64,000 nt of DNA from Dyadobacter sp. CY356 (GTDB taxonomy: Bacteria > Bacteroidota > Bacteroidia > Cytophagales > Spirosomataceae), in the NCBI RefSeq assembly GCF_021440195.1, contig NZ_JAJTSZ010000006.1, positions 434,001-498,000 on the forward strand, given 5' to 3'. The translations under genes and the position numbers were made by a program. Of this stretch, positions 54,613 to 63,961 are shown in pieces. The first letter of the stretch is position 1. Every line of letters begins with the position of its first letter. The notes below the pieces were generated by a model. The model ran no database searches, had not been told where the DNA came from, and saw only the letters and a list, made by a program, of their open reading frames with translations.

Positions 54613-54616
54613 TTGA

Positions 54617-54766
54617 CTAGAACAATGTATAAATGAACGGTGCAACGGCTGAACCACCACCAATAACGATCAATACGCCAATTAATAATAACACAATAAT
54701 TACCGGAGCAAGCCACCATTTCTTGCGTTCCTTCATAAATGCGAATAAGTCAGTTAAAAAATCCAT
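54617..54766 (-). CDS. DUF5989-like small membrane protein
   Basis: A 49-residue protein from the ATG at 54764-54766 to a TAG at 54617. It starts MDFLTDLFAFMKERKKWW, continues with one membrane segment (LAPVIIVLLLIGVLIVIGG) and ends SAVAPFIYTLF. This matches the pattern of the DUF5989 family, tiny single-pass proteins found beside carbamoyltransferases (the SxtK-like position). It lies between the SGNH gene and the SxtJ-like gene on the same strand. Function is unknown. Confidence 0.85.
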   Translation of the reverse strand: MDFLTDLFAFMKERKKWWLAPVIIVLLLIGVLIVIGGGSAVAPFIYTLF

Positions 54767-54846
54767 TTCTTAGTTTTATTAAAGTTTTAATTTTCAAATA
54801 TTTCTATTCTCTTTACAAATTTCGATAAAAATTATCGCTTTTGATA

Positions 54847-55968
54847 TTAAGGTTTTTTCATAACGTCAAAAAGCCTGTCAGCAATCAACGTATTTAAAGT
54901 TTTACTTCCGTGACCGTCATTTTTTCCGACAACACGTTCTTTTTCAGGTATTTTCGCTATTCCATCGTTTATCGGAACTACTGTGACGCCTTTTCCCCGA
55001 AGATAATTTTCAACAGGTTTGGTATATATTGCGCTTTTATCTAACTGGAATAAAAAGGGAATAAAAACGGCATACATCTTTGCGCCTGTACTATCGCGGT
55101 AAGCAATCATATTGGAAAGATCCTGTAAATGTGAATTCAGGATTGTCGTGTCGGAATAGGCAGTTTGGACAAATGTCTCGAACGTACTGAAAGACGCGTG
55201 AGGCAATTGCCAGTAAATAAAGTTTGGCAGATAAAAGCGTTTTACTAAACTTGCCATCAGCCCTTTCAAATCTGCATATGGAGCTGTTCCGGAAAGAGAC
55301 AATCCTTTTTCTCTACCTACTTTTTCAATATCATTTGGAAAATATTGAAGAATGATGATATCCGGTTTTACAGGAAACTCTTTCAATCTTTTATATTCAT
55401 CTCTTGTATCCGCACCTGATACGCCAAGATTATAAACAGCATATTGAGATTTCCCTAGTTTCTCTTCCAATTGATCTGAAAACCGATCTGAAACATTTTC
55501 CAGACCATGACCAGCTGCAAAGGAATCACCAATGACCAGGACATTCTTTTTTCCCGACGATTTGGTTACTTCTTTATCATGATATCCCAGCTTGTTAACA
55601 GGGTTCCAATACTTTTCCCACCAGATCTGAGATGCCTTTGAAAGCACACCCTCATGACTTTGCGGAACAAACATGAAAATGATTTCAAGAAATATAAGTG
55701 TAACTAAAAGTGGAACAACTAGTGTGACAACGTTGGCCAGGATACTTTTTGATTTACTTTTTACAACTCCGTAATAAAATATACGCAGGATTTCAATGAC
55801 CAGTAAAAGCCAGAAAAAAGTTTTAGTCAAACGGATATACCAGTTATCACTCTGAGGTGCCCCCGGATAATCGAATTTAACATTGAAATGATCCGGATAG
55901 AAAAAGAACACGAACAGCACGCCAAGAAAACCGATCCTGATGAGGCTGGTAACAAGTTTTGATGTCAT
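54847..55968 (-). CDS. Membrane-anchored SGNH hydrolase-like protein
   Basis: A 373-residue protein with three N-terminal hydrophobic segments (about 5-23, 46-65 and 78-100). A periplasmic SGNH domain follows from about 140. Block I is VLVIGDSFAAGHG, with the serine nucleophile in GDSFA; the asparagine block is in FPNDIE; and the late aspartate-histidine pair is in NDGHGSKTLN. Such domains are O-acyl esterases or acyltransferases. It follows the carbamoyltransferase by 42 bases and may act on the same compound or glycan. Confidence 0.82.
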   Translation of the reverse strand: MTSKLVTSLIRIGFLGVLFVFFFYPDHFNVKFDYPGAPQSDNWYIRLTKTFFWLLLVIEILRIFYYGVVKSKSKSILANVVTLVVPLLVTLIFLEIIFMFVPQSHEGVLSKASQIWWEKYWNPVNKLGYHDKEVTKSSGKKNVLVIGDSFAAGHGLENVSDRFSDQLEEKLGKSQYAVYNLGVSGADTRDEYKRLKEFPVKPDIIILQYFPNDIEKVGREKGLSLSGTAPYADLKGLMASLVKRFYLPNFIYWQLPHASFSTFETFVQTAYSDTTILNSHLQDLSNMIAYRDSTGAKMYAVFIPFLFQLDKSAIYTKPVENYLRGKGVTVVPINDGIAKIPEKERVVGKNDGHGSKTLNTLIADRLFDVMKKP

Positions 55969-56010
55969 AAATTTTGCTGATAGGGGAATAAATAAATAGC
56001 TGTTTTCATT

Positions 56011-57873
56011 TTAATCAAGAACAAATTCCTCTTGCCAGTTATCTTTTTCCATCCACTCAGGCTGCAACTTCTTGTCAAAAATATAATTACCCACAACTAA
56101 ATAATCCATTTCTGTCCGCATAAAACAGCGATAGGCGTCATCTGGCGTACAAACGATAGGTTCGCCGCGCACGTTAAAACTGGTATTAACAACCACCGCA
56201 TATCCAGTCAGCGCCTTGAAAGAATTAATCAGCTCATAATAACGCGGATTGGTTTCTTTATGAACTGTCTGGATCCTTGCAGAATAATCAATGTGTGTAA
56301 TTGAGGGAAGATCTGAACGTTCAAAATATAATTTTTCCCTCAGATCCATAGAATCGTAATTGGCCGGAACAGGCTTCCGGCGATCTTCGGCTACCGGATG
56401 TACCAGAAGCATATAGGGAGATATACCGTCGTAATCAAAATATTCAGCAACGTCCTCGGCAAGCACAGATGGTGCGAAAGGCCTGAAAGATTCACGGTAT
56501 TTTATTTTAAGGTTCAATTTTTTCTGCATTTCAGCATTACGCGGATCACCCAGAATACTTCTGCCACCCAACGCGCGAGGCCCGAATTCCATACGCCCCT
56601 GTACCCATCCTACAACATTTCCTTCGGATAATAATTTTGCAGAAGCATCAGCAAGATCCTTGAAATTTTCATAATAGGTAGAAACGGCTTTGTATTTCTT
56701 ACCAGTCAATTCTACTTCCAGATCAGAGAAAGTAGGGCCGAGATAAGAGCCTCTCATCGCATCCGCTTTCCAGGTTACCTTCCGATCCTGTCCGAAATAA
56801 ATATGATAAGCTGCCTGCGCTGCACCCAGTGCCCCGCCGGCATCGCCAGCCGCGGGCTGGATAAATATGTCTTTGAAAATGTTGGCCTTTTGTAGTTTAC
56901 CGTTTGATACACAGTTCAATGCAACACCCCCTGCCAAACAAAGATAATCAGCACCGGTAAGACGTTTAGCTTCTTTTGCCATTCGGATTACCGCTTCTTC
57001 CGTAACATTTTGGATAGCAAGTCCCAAATTACAATGTACTGATTCGAGCGCATCTTCCGGTTTTCTGGTTTTGAAACCAAAAAGTGCTTCCCATTTATCC
57101 TCATTAACCATTTTGAGGCCGGTAGCATAATCAAAATATTCCTGATTCAACCAAACCGAACCATCTTCTTTTAATTCAATTAAATCTTTAAGAATAATTT
57201 CTTCATATCTGGCAATATCCGGTGATGATGGATTGCCATAAGGCGCAAGTCCCATTAATTTATACTCACCCGAATTAACCCGAAATCCAAGGAAATAGGT
57301 AAAAGCAGAATACAGCAAACCTAATGAATGCGGGAATCTCAATTCTTTTAAATTGGTAATATCTTTTCCTTCTCCCAGACAAATAGAAGCAGTAGCCCAC
57401 TCACCAACTCCGTCAATAGTCAGGATAGCTGATTTTTCAAATGGAGATGGATAATATGCACTTGCGGCATGAGAAAGATGGTGTTCCGGAAAAAGAATTT
57501 TTACCGGTTTTTTTTTATCGTAGCCAAGTTTAACAAGCTCTTCATTGATAAGACGCTTCAAAAACATTTTCTCCTTAATCCATACGGGCATTGCAGTCAG
57601 GAAGGACCTGATACCTTTCGGGGCGAACGCATAATATGTTTCAAGTAGTCTTTCGAATTTTAAAAGGGGTTTGTCATAAAAGACGATAGCATCCAGCTCA
57701 TTTAGAGTAATGCCTCCGTATTCCAAACAAAAACTTACTGCATTGGAAGGGAAACCCGGATCATGTTTTTTTCTTGTAAATCTTTCTTCCTGTGCCGCTG
57801 AGATAATTTCCCCGTTTTCAATTAGTGCTGCGGCTGAATCGTGGTAAAAGGCCGAAATTCCTAAAATTTTCAT
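56011..57873 (-). CDS. O-carbamoyltransferase (NodU/CmcH/SxtI family)
   Basis: A 620-residue enzyme that transfers a carbamoyl group from carbamoyl phosphate to a hydroxyl of its substrate by way of carbamoyl-adenylate. The N-terminal Kae1/YrdC-like domain begins ILGISAFYHDSAAALIENG and has the metal ligands in EHHLSHAASAYYPS. Further on are GGVALNCVSNGKLQ and GRMEFGPRALGGRSILGD, and the C-terminal domain carries FNVRGEPIVCTPDDAYRCF. It heads the cluster with the SGNH, DUF5989-like and SxtJ-like genes. The substrate, probably a surface glycan or lipid, is not known. Confidence 0.92.
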   Translation of the reverse strand: MKILGISAFYHDSAAALIENGEIISAAQEERFTRKKHDPGFPSNAVSFCLEYGGITLNELDAIVFYDKPLLKFERLLETYYAFAPKGIRSFLTAMPVWIKEKMFLKRLINEELVKLGYDKKKPVKILFPEHHLSHAASAYYPSPFEKSAILTIDGVGEWATASICLGEGKDITNLKELRFPHSLGLLYSAFTYFLGFRVNSGEYKLMGLAPYGNPSSPDIARYEEIILKDLIELKEDGSVWLNQEYFDYATGLKMVNEDKWEALFGFKTRKPEDALESVHCNLGLAIQNVTEEAVIRMAKEAKRLTGADYLCLAGGVALNCVSNGKLQKANIFKDIFIQPAAGDAGGALGAAQAAYHIYFGQDRKVTWKADAMRGSYLGPTFSDLEVELTGKKYKAVSTYYENFKDLADASAKLLSEGNVVGWVQGRMEFGPRALGGRSILGDPRNAEMQKKLNLKIKYRESFRPFAPSVLAEDVAEYFDYDGISPYMLLVHPVAEDRRKPVPANYDSMDLREKLYFERSDLPSITHIDYSARIQTVHKETNPRYYELINSFKALTGYAVVVNTSFNVRGEPIVCTPDDAYRCFMRTEMDYLVVGNYIFDKKLQPEWMEKDNWQEEFVLD

Positions 57874-58147
57874 TTAAACTCAATTAGTTAACCAATTCGG
57901 TGCGATCGTAGTAGTCGTCAAAATAGCAAAATGTTAGGCAATAAATAATTAGCAGTATTATTATTAATTATTAATACCTACGTAAATTCTATTAAACGGT
58001 CACGTCAATCCTGCAATATAATTCAAAGTAGATTTAGTTAAATCTGAGGAGAGTTGAGCCGGATGTTCTACACAAATTCCATGCCAACTGTAAATATACG
58101 TCGAATTCATCATTCCGGATTGAGGAAAGGTTTATTTTTTACAGAAT

Positions 58148-58546
58148 TCATTCTACTTCCTTGCTCAATACTCTAACTGGTTTATTATGCTCATCCAGAG
58201 CGACAAAAGTAAACATTCCGGAAACCGCCTTTTCTCTTTTTTGCTCATACATTTGTTCAACAAAAATATCAACTCGCACCTTCATACTTGTATTCCCAAT
58301 TTCCACAACCGTCCCAACTAATTCTATAATAGTCCCGGCGGGAATCGGGTGTGTAAAATCGATCCTGTCAGATGAAACCGTAACGCACCGCAAACGCGTA
58401 AAACGGGTTGCTGCGATAAAGGCAACCTCGTCCATCATTGACAAAGCGGTACCACCGAAAAGTGTATCGTAATGGTTTGTATTATTTGGAAAAACAGTTT
58501 TAAAAACTCTTGTTTCCGATAGCTTAATTCTCTCTTCTAAATTCAT
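58148..58546 (-). CDS. Acyl-CoA thioesterase (YciA-like hotdog)
   Basis: A 132-residue hotdog-fold enzyme. The motif NHYDTLFGGTALSMMDEVAFIAATR contains the catalytic aspartate and the GG turn of the YciA/BACH group, followed by VSSDRIDFTHPIPAGTIIELVG. Such enzymes hydrolyse medium or long acyl-CoA to free acid and CoA. It lies 72 bases downstream of metE with a terminator in between, so it is probably separately transcribed. Confidence 0.9.
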   Translation of the reverse strand: MNLEERIKLSETRVFKTVFPNNTNHYDTLFGGTALSMMDEVAFIAATRFTRLRCVTVSSDRIDFTHPIPAGTIIELVGTVVEIGNTSMKVRVDIFVEQMYEQKREKAVSGMFTFVALDEHNKPVRVLSKEVE

Positions 58547-58561
58547 AATCTTAGAAAAAAC

Positions 58562-58595
58562 AAATCTCCCGGCATCTGTGACAACCGGGAGATTC
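58562..58595 (-). terminator. Terminator after metE
   Basis: AATCTCCCGG and CCGGGAGATT form a ten-base stem around a 13-base loop, with Ts after it on the minus strand. Confidence 0.8.
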
Positions 58596-58618
58596 TATAT
58601 AATATTGATATAGTTTTA

Positions 58619-60940
58619 TTACTGCGTTATTGTTACCGATTCTCGCAGCAAGTTAGCCGCAGTAATCATATTTCGCAAGGCGGCTTCGGTTTCCGGCCAT
58701 TTTCTGGTCTTCAAACCGCAGTCCGGATTGACCCAAAGATTACGTGCAGGAATTACATTTAATGCCTTTTCCAGCAATATCGTAATTTCTTCAACGGTAG
58801 GTACCCGCGGCGAATGAATATCATAAACGCCCGGTCCGATTTCATTCGGATAATTGAAGTCAGCAAAAGCATCCAGTAATTCCATTTGCGAGCGGGAGGT
58901 TTCTATTGTGATCACATCTGCATCCATTGCCGCAATGGAATCAATAATATCGTTAAATTCTGAATAACACATGTGCGTATGGATTTGCGTTTGATCGGCA
59001 ACACCGGCTGCGCTCAAACGAAACGCATCGACAGCCCATTCTAAATATGTTTTCCAATCGGATTTCCTCAGCGGTAAACCTTCACGGATTGCAGGTTCAT
59101 CAATTTGTATCACTTTAATTCCTGCTTTTTCAAGATCAATTACTTCATCACGAATCGCAAGGCCGATCTGGAATGTAGTATCTTTTCTTGGCTGATCATC
59201 ACGTACAAATGACCATTGCAAAATCGTTACCGGACCGGTCAACATTCCTTTTACCGGTTTTTCAGAGTTGGCCTGAGCAAAGGCGGACCATCGGATAGTC
59301 ATCGGAGCCGGGCGTTCCACGTCTCCAAAAATAACCGGCGGTTTCACGCACCGACTGCCATAACTCTGAACCCAGCCATTTTCTGTAAACACAAATCCGG
59401 AAAGTCTTTCTCCGAAATATTCCACCATATCATTCCGCTCGAATTCTCCATGCACAAGTACATCGACACCCAGTGCTTCCTGCCAACGGATTGAGCTGAT
59501 TACTTCCTCTTCAATCCTGCTTTCATATTCTTCAAAAGACAAACTTCCTTTCTTCAAACGCGCACGTAATTGGCGGACTTCATCTGTCTGCGGAAAAGAA
59601 CCGATGGTTGTAGATGGAAAAAGCGGGAGTTTCAGTTTTTCCAGCTGAATATTTTGACGTAAAGAAAATGGGCTGACACGTTCAAAATCTTTATCCTTAA
59701 TTGCAGCCACACGTTCTTGCACTTCCTGTTTATGGATCAAAGTGGAAGTGCGGCGACTTTCGATCGCTTTCTGATTTATAATAAATGTTTCGTCAGTATG
59801 ATACCCGGTACAAGCCAGTTTTGACAATGCAACAACTTCATGCAATTTCTGTTTGGCAAAAGCCATCCAGTTTTTGATCTCAGGCGTCAAAACTTCTTCG
59901 TTATGTTCAAGATCCAGATCATGCGGGCTGTGTAATAAGGAAGATGACGGCGCAACCAAAATACGTTCAGCTCCCAAAATATTGATTGCCTGCTGAATGA
60001 AATCAAGCGACTTTTGATAATCATTTTTCCAGATATTTCTTCCATCAACGACACCAATAGAAAGCAGTTTGGATGAATTAACAAATTCGTGGTTTTGCAG
60101 AATTTGGTCAAAACTTGATGCGCCACGGGTCACATCAATATGTAATACAGCAACGGGAAGATTTACGGCGAGTGAAAGATTATCATCCAACGCACCGAAA
60201 TAAGTAGCCAGCAAAATTTTCAGATTCGGAACAGCTGCCTGAATTTTCTGGTAAGCAAAGTTTAGCGCATTTTGTTCTTCAATACTTAAATCCAAAACCA
60301 GGCAAGGTTCATCTAGCTGTACCCATACGGCACCTCGCGTTGCAAGCTCCTGCAAGATTTCTATATAAACCGGAAGTAGTTTTTCCAACAAAGAAATTCT
60401 GTTGAAACCTTCTTCCTTTTCTTTTCCCAATAGTAAAAAAGTAACCGGACCGACCAGTACCGGTTTTGTTAAAACTCCCTTTTGCTTCGCATCTTCAAAT
60501 TCAAGGATGACCTTATCGGAATAGCGGTTAAATTCCTGATTTTTGACAAATTCTGGTACGATGTAATGATAGTTGGTATCGAACCATTTAGTCATTTCCA
60601 TTGCCTTTATATCCAGTCCGTCGCGTTGAAGGCCACGTGCCATAGCAAAATAAAGATCCAGCTCCCGGTTTGATTTTCCGTCAATCAGTTGCTGATAACG
60701 TTTCGGAATCGCTCCCACCATCAGGGAAGTATCCAAAACCTGATCGTACAATGAAAAATCGTTGGAAGGAATTAAATTAATACCGGCCTCTTTTTGAAGC
60801 TGCCAGTTGCGGTGACGAATTTCCCGTCCCGTTTTTTGCAATTCATCTTTGGTAATTTTCCCAGCCCAGAATTGTTCGCTGGCTTTTTTGAGTTCTCGTT
60901 GGCTTCCCACGCGCGGGTAGCCCAAATTGTGTGACAACAT
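58619..60940 (-). CDS. metE: Cobalamin-independent methionine synthase
   Basis: Transfers a methyl group from methyltetrahydropteroyl-triglutamate to homocysteine with a zinc site, without B12. The protein (about 773 residues from MLSHNLGYPRVGS; a second ATG two codons upstream at 60946 is possible) has two TIM barrels. The N-terminal barrel shows SQRELKKASEQFW. The C-terminal one carries the zinc ligands in QIHTHMCYSEFND and in WVNPDCGLKTRKW, with QIDEPAIREGLPL in the site. A cobalamin riboswitch lies in its leader, so the gene should be turned off when B12 is available for metH. Confidence 0.97.
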   Translation of the reverse strand: MLSHNLGYPRVGSQRELKKASEQFWAGKITKDELQKTGREIRHRNWQLQKEAGINLIPSNDFSLYDQVLDTSLMVGAIPKRYQQLIDGKSNRELDLYFAMARGLQRDGLDIKAMEMTKWFDTNYHYIVPEFVKNQEFNRYSDKVILEFEDAKQKGVLTKPVLVGPVTFLLLGKEKEEGFNRISLLEKLLPVYIEILQELATRGAVWVQLDEPCLVLDLSIEEQNALNFAYQKIQAAVPNLKILLATYFGALDDNLSLAVNLPVAVLHIDVTRGASSFDQILQNHEFVNSSKLLSIGVVDGRNIWKNDYQKSLDFIQQAINILGAERILVAPSSSLLHSPHDLDLEHNEEVLTPEIKNWMAFAKQKLHEVVALSKLACTGYHTDETFIINQKAIESRRTSTLIHKQEVQERVAAIKDKDFERVSPFSLRQNIQLEKLKLPLFPSTTIGSFPQTDEVRQLRARLKKGSLSFEEYESRIEEEVISSIRWQEALGVDVLVHGEFERNDMVEYFGERLSGFVFTENGWVQSYGSRCVKPPVIFGDVERPAPMTIRWSAFAQANSEKPVKGMLTGPVTILQWSFVRDDQPRKDTTFQIGLAIRDEVIDLEKAGIKVIQIDEPAIREGLPLRKSDWKTYLEWAVDAFRLSAAGVADQTQIHTHMCYSEFNDIIDSIAAMDADVITIETSRSQMELLDAFADFNYPNEIGPGVYDIHSPRVPTVEEITILLEKALNVIPARNLWVNPDCGLKTRKWPETEAALRNMITAANLLRESVTITQ

Positions 60941-60951
60941 AAACATTAGTT

Positions 60952-60973
60952 AAAGAGTTAATAAAAACTCTTT
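60952..60973 (-). promoter_or_regulatory. Hairpin next to the metE start
   Basis: AAAGAGTT and AACTCTTT form an eight-base stem with a six-base loop directly before the metE start codon. It could block ribosome access or end the leader structure. Confidence 0.45.
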
Positions 60974-61302
60974 GGAATGCCCTACCCGTCCTGATTTAGT
61001 TTAAAGTTGAGAGCGGTCCGCCGCGCGGTTGAAAGTGACTTTCGCCCAAAGGCATAACTTTCAGAAATTCCGACCATTTTATATACCTCGCTGATCGAAA
61101 ACCATTAACTCACGACTTACCGCTGTGGCGGCTGCTAAATCAGTACGTTTTGTTATCAGATTTTGATCAAATTGTCAGATACAAAATTGACCAAACATAT
61201 CTCCGAAAATAAATTTTGTAGATAATAACCTGACAGCAATACATTTGTAAAATCAATGCGTGACAAAACCCCAAACGTGAGGGAGTGGCCATTGAGAGTA
61301 AA
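60974..61302. other. Long structured leader between riboswitch and metE
   Basis: About 330 bases without a convincing gene. On the minus strand they contain GAAAGT/ACTTTC and GCC/GGC pairings near 61020-61060 and GCGG/CCGC near 61018. CGAAAACCATTA at 61096-61107 repeats the sequence at 61481-61492 at the riboswitch's upstream edge. It probably holds the expression platform. Confidence 0.45.
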
Positions 61303-61486
61303 GGCAAGTCTCCTGGCTTGTACCATTTTTACCGCCCTTCTCATCATAAATATGACAATGGGTCACGAGGGTAAAAACTTTCCTGATCTGTTCAGGGTGA
61401 TACTTACAGTAGCACGACTGCCCGTGAATTTCACACGGTTCCTTTTTAATTTCTGCTTGATTGGCTGAGGGCACCAAAAGCGAAAA
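61303..61486 (-). promoter_or_regulatory. Cobalamin riboswitch upstream of metE
   Basis: Read on the minus strand the segment shows the ordered marks of the B12 riboswitch. These are TTTTGGTGCC at the 5' end, then AAAAAGGAACCGTGTGAAAT with its hairpin ending CACGG, then GCAGTCGTGCTACTGTAAG, a variable domain, and GCCAGGAGACTTGCC at the 3' end. Such elements lower expression when adenosylcobalamin or related forms bind. It lies about 360 bases before metE with no other gene between, so metE is the likely target. Confidence 0.85.
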
Positions 61487-61689
61487 CCATTACCCCGATT
61501 GACGGGCGTTCACAAAGAACATTGGCAAAGTTATGGAAAAAAGAGGCCTGAGAGATTAGGGTCTGGGATTTAAGTGAAGCGGTTACTTATTGAAAATGTG
61601 TGGTAGATAAAATATCTTTTTGGTGGGGTGAAATGGAGTTTGGAAAGTGAAGTTTTCACTATGATTCGTGCACATTGATAGAACCGGTT

Positions 61690-62103
61690 TCAGCTATCAA
61701 TCCAATTTTCTAGCATAATTCCATTAAGATTAATGAAATCTCTGGTATTTCTGGTGACCAATATTAAATCATTCACAATCGCAGTAGACCCAATAAGTAA
61801 ATCGAACTCTCCAACGGTCCTACCAATTCTTCTCAAATTTGATTTCTGACGGGCATATTCATAAAAACAATCTCCCATAAGAAGTGTTCGCCCGGAAAAA
61901 GAATTTAAAAATTCCTGAGCATTTTTTCGGTTTTTCTCTCTTTGAGACTCTGAACTATTCGCTACACCGAATAACAATTCCGCAATAGTAATTTCTGAGA
62001 TATAGCAAGATAATGGGCCAACATTTTTTATTTTTTCTGCCAGGCTATATTGCCCTTTAAGAAAGTGAATACAAATATTTGTATCAAGTAAATAAAGACT
62101 CAT
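61690..62103 (-). CDS. vapC: PIN-domain toxin (VapC-like)
   Basis: A 137-residue PIN nuclease. The acidic metal-binding residues are in place: D7 in YLLDTNICIHFL, E42 in ITIAELLFGV and D101 in GEFDLLIGSTAI, with TRNTRDF near the end. VapC toxins cut tRNA or rRNA and are held by a partner antitoxin. The start overlaps the upstream antitoxin gene by four bases. It forms the second toxin-antitoxin module of the window. Confidence 0.9.
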   Translation of the reverse strand: MSLYLLDTNICIHFLKGQYSLAEKIKNVGPLSCYISEITIAELLFGVANSSESQREKNRKNAQEFLNSFSGRTLLMGDCFYEYARQKSNLRRIGRTVGEFDLLIGSTAIVNDLILVTRNTRDFINLNGIMLENWIDS

Positions 62104-62336
62104 AACTGAATATCACGGGGATTATCATTTCGGGAAGAATGGATTATTGCAGCTAACTCATCACCGGACTCATCACTTTCCCAACTACCAAAAAGCTTCA
62201 GGAAAGAATCTTCTGGCGTCATCAAGAGCTCCTCTGTATGTCGTTCAGCGACTGGTAAACCAAGTCGATTTGCTAATCCCTTGATTAGCTCAAAATCTTT
62301 ATCGTCGGTTGTATTAATAATTATTGTATGTGTCAT
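62100..62336 (-). CDS. Antitoxin of the VapC-like module
   Basis: A 78-residue protein directly upstream of the PIN toxin gene and overlapping it by four bases. The first 30 residues (MTHTIIINTTDDKDFELIKGL and on) form a predicted strand and helix. The acidic C-terminus ends DELAAIIHSSRNDNPRDIQL, the arginine-containing tail that inserts into the PIN active site in related antitoxins. No named DNA-binding fold is clear. An inverted repeat lies upstream. Confidence 0.78.
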   Translation of the reverse strand: MTHTIIINTTDDKDFELIKGLANRLGLPVAERHTEELLMTPEDSFLKLFGSWESDESGDELAAIIHSSRNDNPRDIQL

Positions 62337-62364
62337 AGCTACTTTCCAGTACTGTTTTGATTCT

Positions 62365-62390
62365 AATTAGTATAATATTTTGTACTAATT
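62365..62390. promoter_or_regulatory. Inverted repeat upstream of the antitoxin gene
   Basis: AATTAGTA and TACTAATT form perfect eight-base arms around a ten-base spacer, 28 bases before the antitoxin start. Position and symmetry fit an autoregulatory operator. Confidence 0.5.
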
Positions 62391-62560
62391 TAAACTGTTT
62401 TTACTGATAAAGCAACTTAATCAATTCTATATCATCTAGTCGGTGTTAATTCCTTACCAAAACATTTATCCACTAAAAAATACTAAAAACTCCCCGTCCA
62501 ACCCTAACTTTACCGTTCAAATCTGATTCATTCATTTTACATTATTATTACCGTCATAAA

Positions 62561-63961
62561 ATGGAATACCGTATAGAAAAAGATACCATGGGCGAAGTGC
62601 AGGTACCTGCTCATGTATATTGGGGCGCGCAAACGCAACGCTCTATCCAGAATTTCCCGATTGCGCAGGATATCAATAAAATGCCAAAGGAAATCATCCG
62701 GGCGTTTGCATACCTTAAAAAAGCCGCGGCGATTACAAATTCAGAAGCTGGTGTTCTTCCAAAAGAAAAGAGCGATCTGATTGGTAAAGTTTGTGACGAA
62801 ATTCTGACTGGCGGACTGGAAGATCAATTTCCGTTGGTGGTTTGGCAAACGGGTTCTGGAACGCAATCCAACATGAATTGCAATGAAGTGATCGCTTACC
62901 GCGGACACGTTTTGCAAGGTGGCGACCTGGCTGACAAAACTAAATTTTTGCACCCTAATGATGATGTGAACAAATCACAATCATCAAACGATACCTTCCC
63001 GACTGCAATGCACATTGCAGCATATAAAATTCTGGTTGACGTTACTATTCCGGGTATTACCAAACTGCGTGATACTTTGAAAGCAAAAGCGGAATCTTTC
63101 AAGCATGTGGTTAAAATCGGCCGTACCCATTTTATGGATGCTACGCCGTTGACACTTGGACAGGAATTTGGCGGTTATGCTTCTCAATTAGATCACGGTT
63201 TACGTGCCATCTACCACACCCTTGCTCACCTATCTGAACTGGCTTTGGGTGGAACTGCGGTTGGAACGGGTATCAATACGCCGGAAGGTTATTCAGAAAA
63301 TGTAGCAAAACACATTGCACTTTTAACTGGTTTACCTTTCATCACGGCTGAAAATAAGTTTGAAGCTTTGGCTGCCCACGACGCGATCGTGGAAGCGCAC
63401 GGCGCTTTGAAAACAGTGGCGGTTAGTCTGATGAAAATAGGAAATGATATCCGTATGTTGTCTTCCGGGCCACGTTCTGGTATTGGTGAAATTCACATTC
63501 CCGATAACGAACCGGGAAGTTCGATCATGCCTGGAAAAGTAAATCCAACGCAATGTGAAGCGATGACGATGGTGGCAGCCCAGGTTATGGGAAATGATGT
63601 TGCGATCAGCATCGGAGGTTCAAACGGACATTTTGAACTGAATGTTTTCAAACCTTTAATGGCTTATAACTTCCTTCATTCAGCACGTTTGATCGGTGAT
63701 GTTTGCGTTTCGTTTAATGATAATTGTGCGGTTGGTATCGAGCCTTTGCATGAAAATATCAAAAAACATGTAAATAATTCTTTGATGCTGGTAACGTCTT
63801 TAAATACAAAAATTGGTTATTACAAAGCAGCTGAAATTGCTCAGACGGCTCATAAAAACGGCACAACTTTGAAAGAAACGGCTGTTGCTTTGGGTTATGT
63901 AACGCCAGAAGAATTTGACGCCTGGGTTAAACCGGAAGAAATGGTTGGCGAGATCAAATAG
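62561..63961 (+). CDS. fumC: Class II fumarate hydratase
   Basis: Converts fumarate to malate in the citric acid cycle without an iron-sulfur cluster. The 466-residue enzyme begins [22 protein letters not shown] and has the [13 protein letters not shown] and [13 protein letters not shown]-type segments (here [20 protein letters not shown]). The fumarase/aspartase signature [16 protein letters not shown] supplies the flexible active-site loop. Its length and the asparagine-rich first motif favour fumarase over aspartase or argininosuccinate lyase. It is complete and stands alone at the window's end. Confidence 0.96.
   Translation: MEYRIEKDTMGEVQVPAHVYWGAQTQRSIQNFPIAQDINKMPKEIIRAFAYLKKAAAITNSEAGVLPKEKSDLIGKVCDEILTGGLEDQFPLVVWQTGSGTQSNMNCNEVIAYRGHVLQGGDLADKTKFLHPNDDVNKSQSSNDTFPTAMHIAAYKILVDVTIPGITKLRDTLKAKAESFKHVVKIGRTHFMDATPLTLGQEFGGYASQLDHGLRAIYHTLAHLSELALGGTAVGTGINTPEGYSENVAKHIALLTGLPFITAENKFEALAAHDAIVEAHGALKTVAVSLMKIGNDIRMLSSGPRSGIGEIHIPDNEPGSSIMPGKVNPTQCEAMTMVAAQVMGNDVAISIGGSNGHFELNVFKPLMAYNFLHSARLIGDVCVSFNDNCAVGIEPLHENIKKHVNNSLMLVTSLNTKIGYYKAAEIAQTAHKNGTTLKETAVALGYVTPEEFDAWVKPEEMVGEIK

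Noticed and set aside
61156-61347. 63-codon frame on the minus strand
   Set aside because: Overlaps the 3' part of the cobalamin riboswitch and the leader, with no plausible protein features.
61256-61468. 70-codon frame on the plus strand
   Set aside because: Antisense to the riboswitch.
61253-61477. 74-codon frame on the minus strand
   Set aside because: Coincides with the riboswitch, whose conserved RNA marks explain the sequence better.
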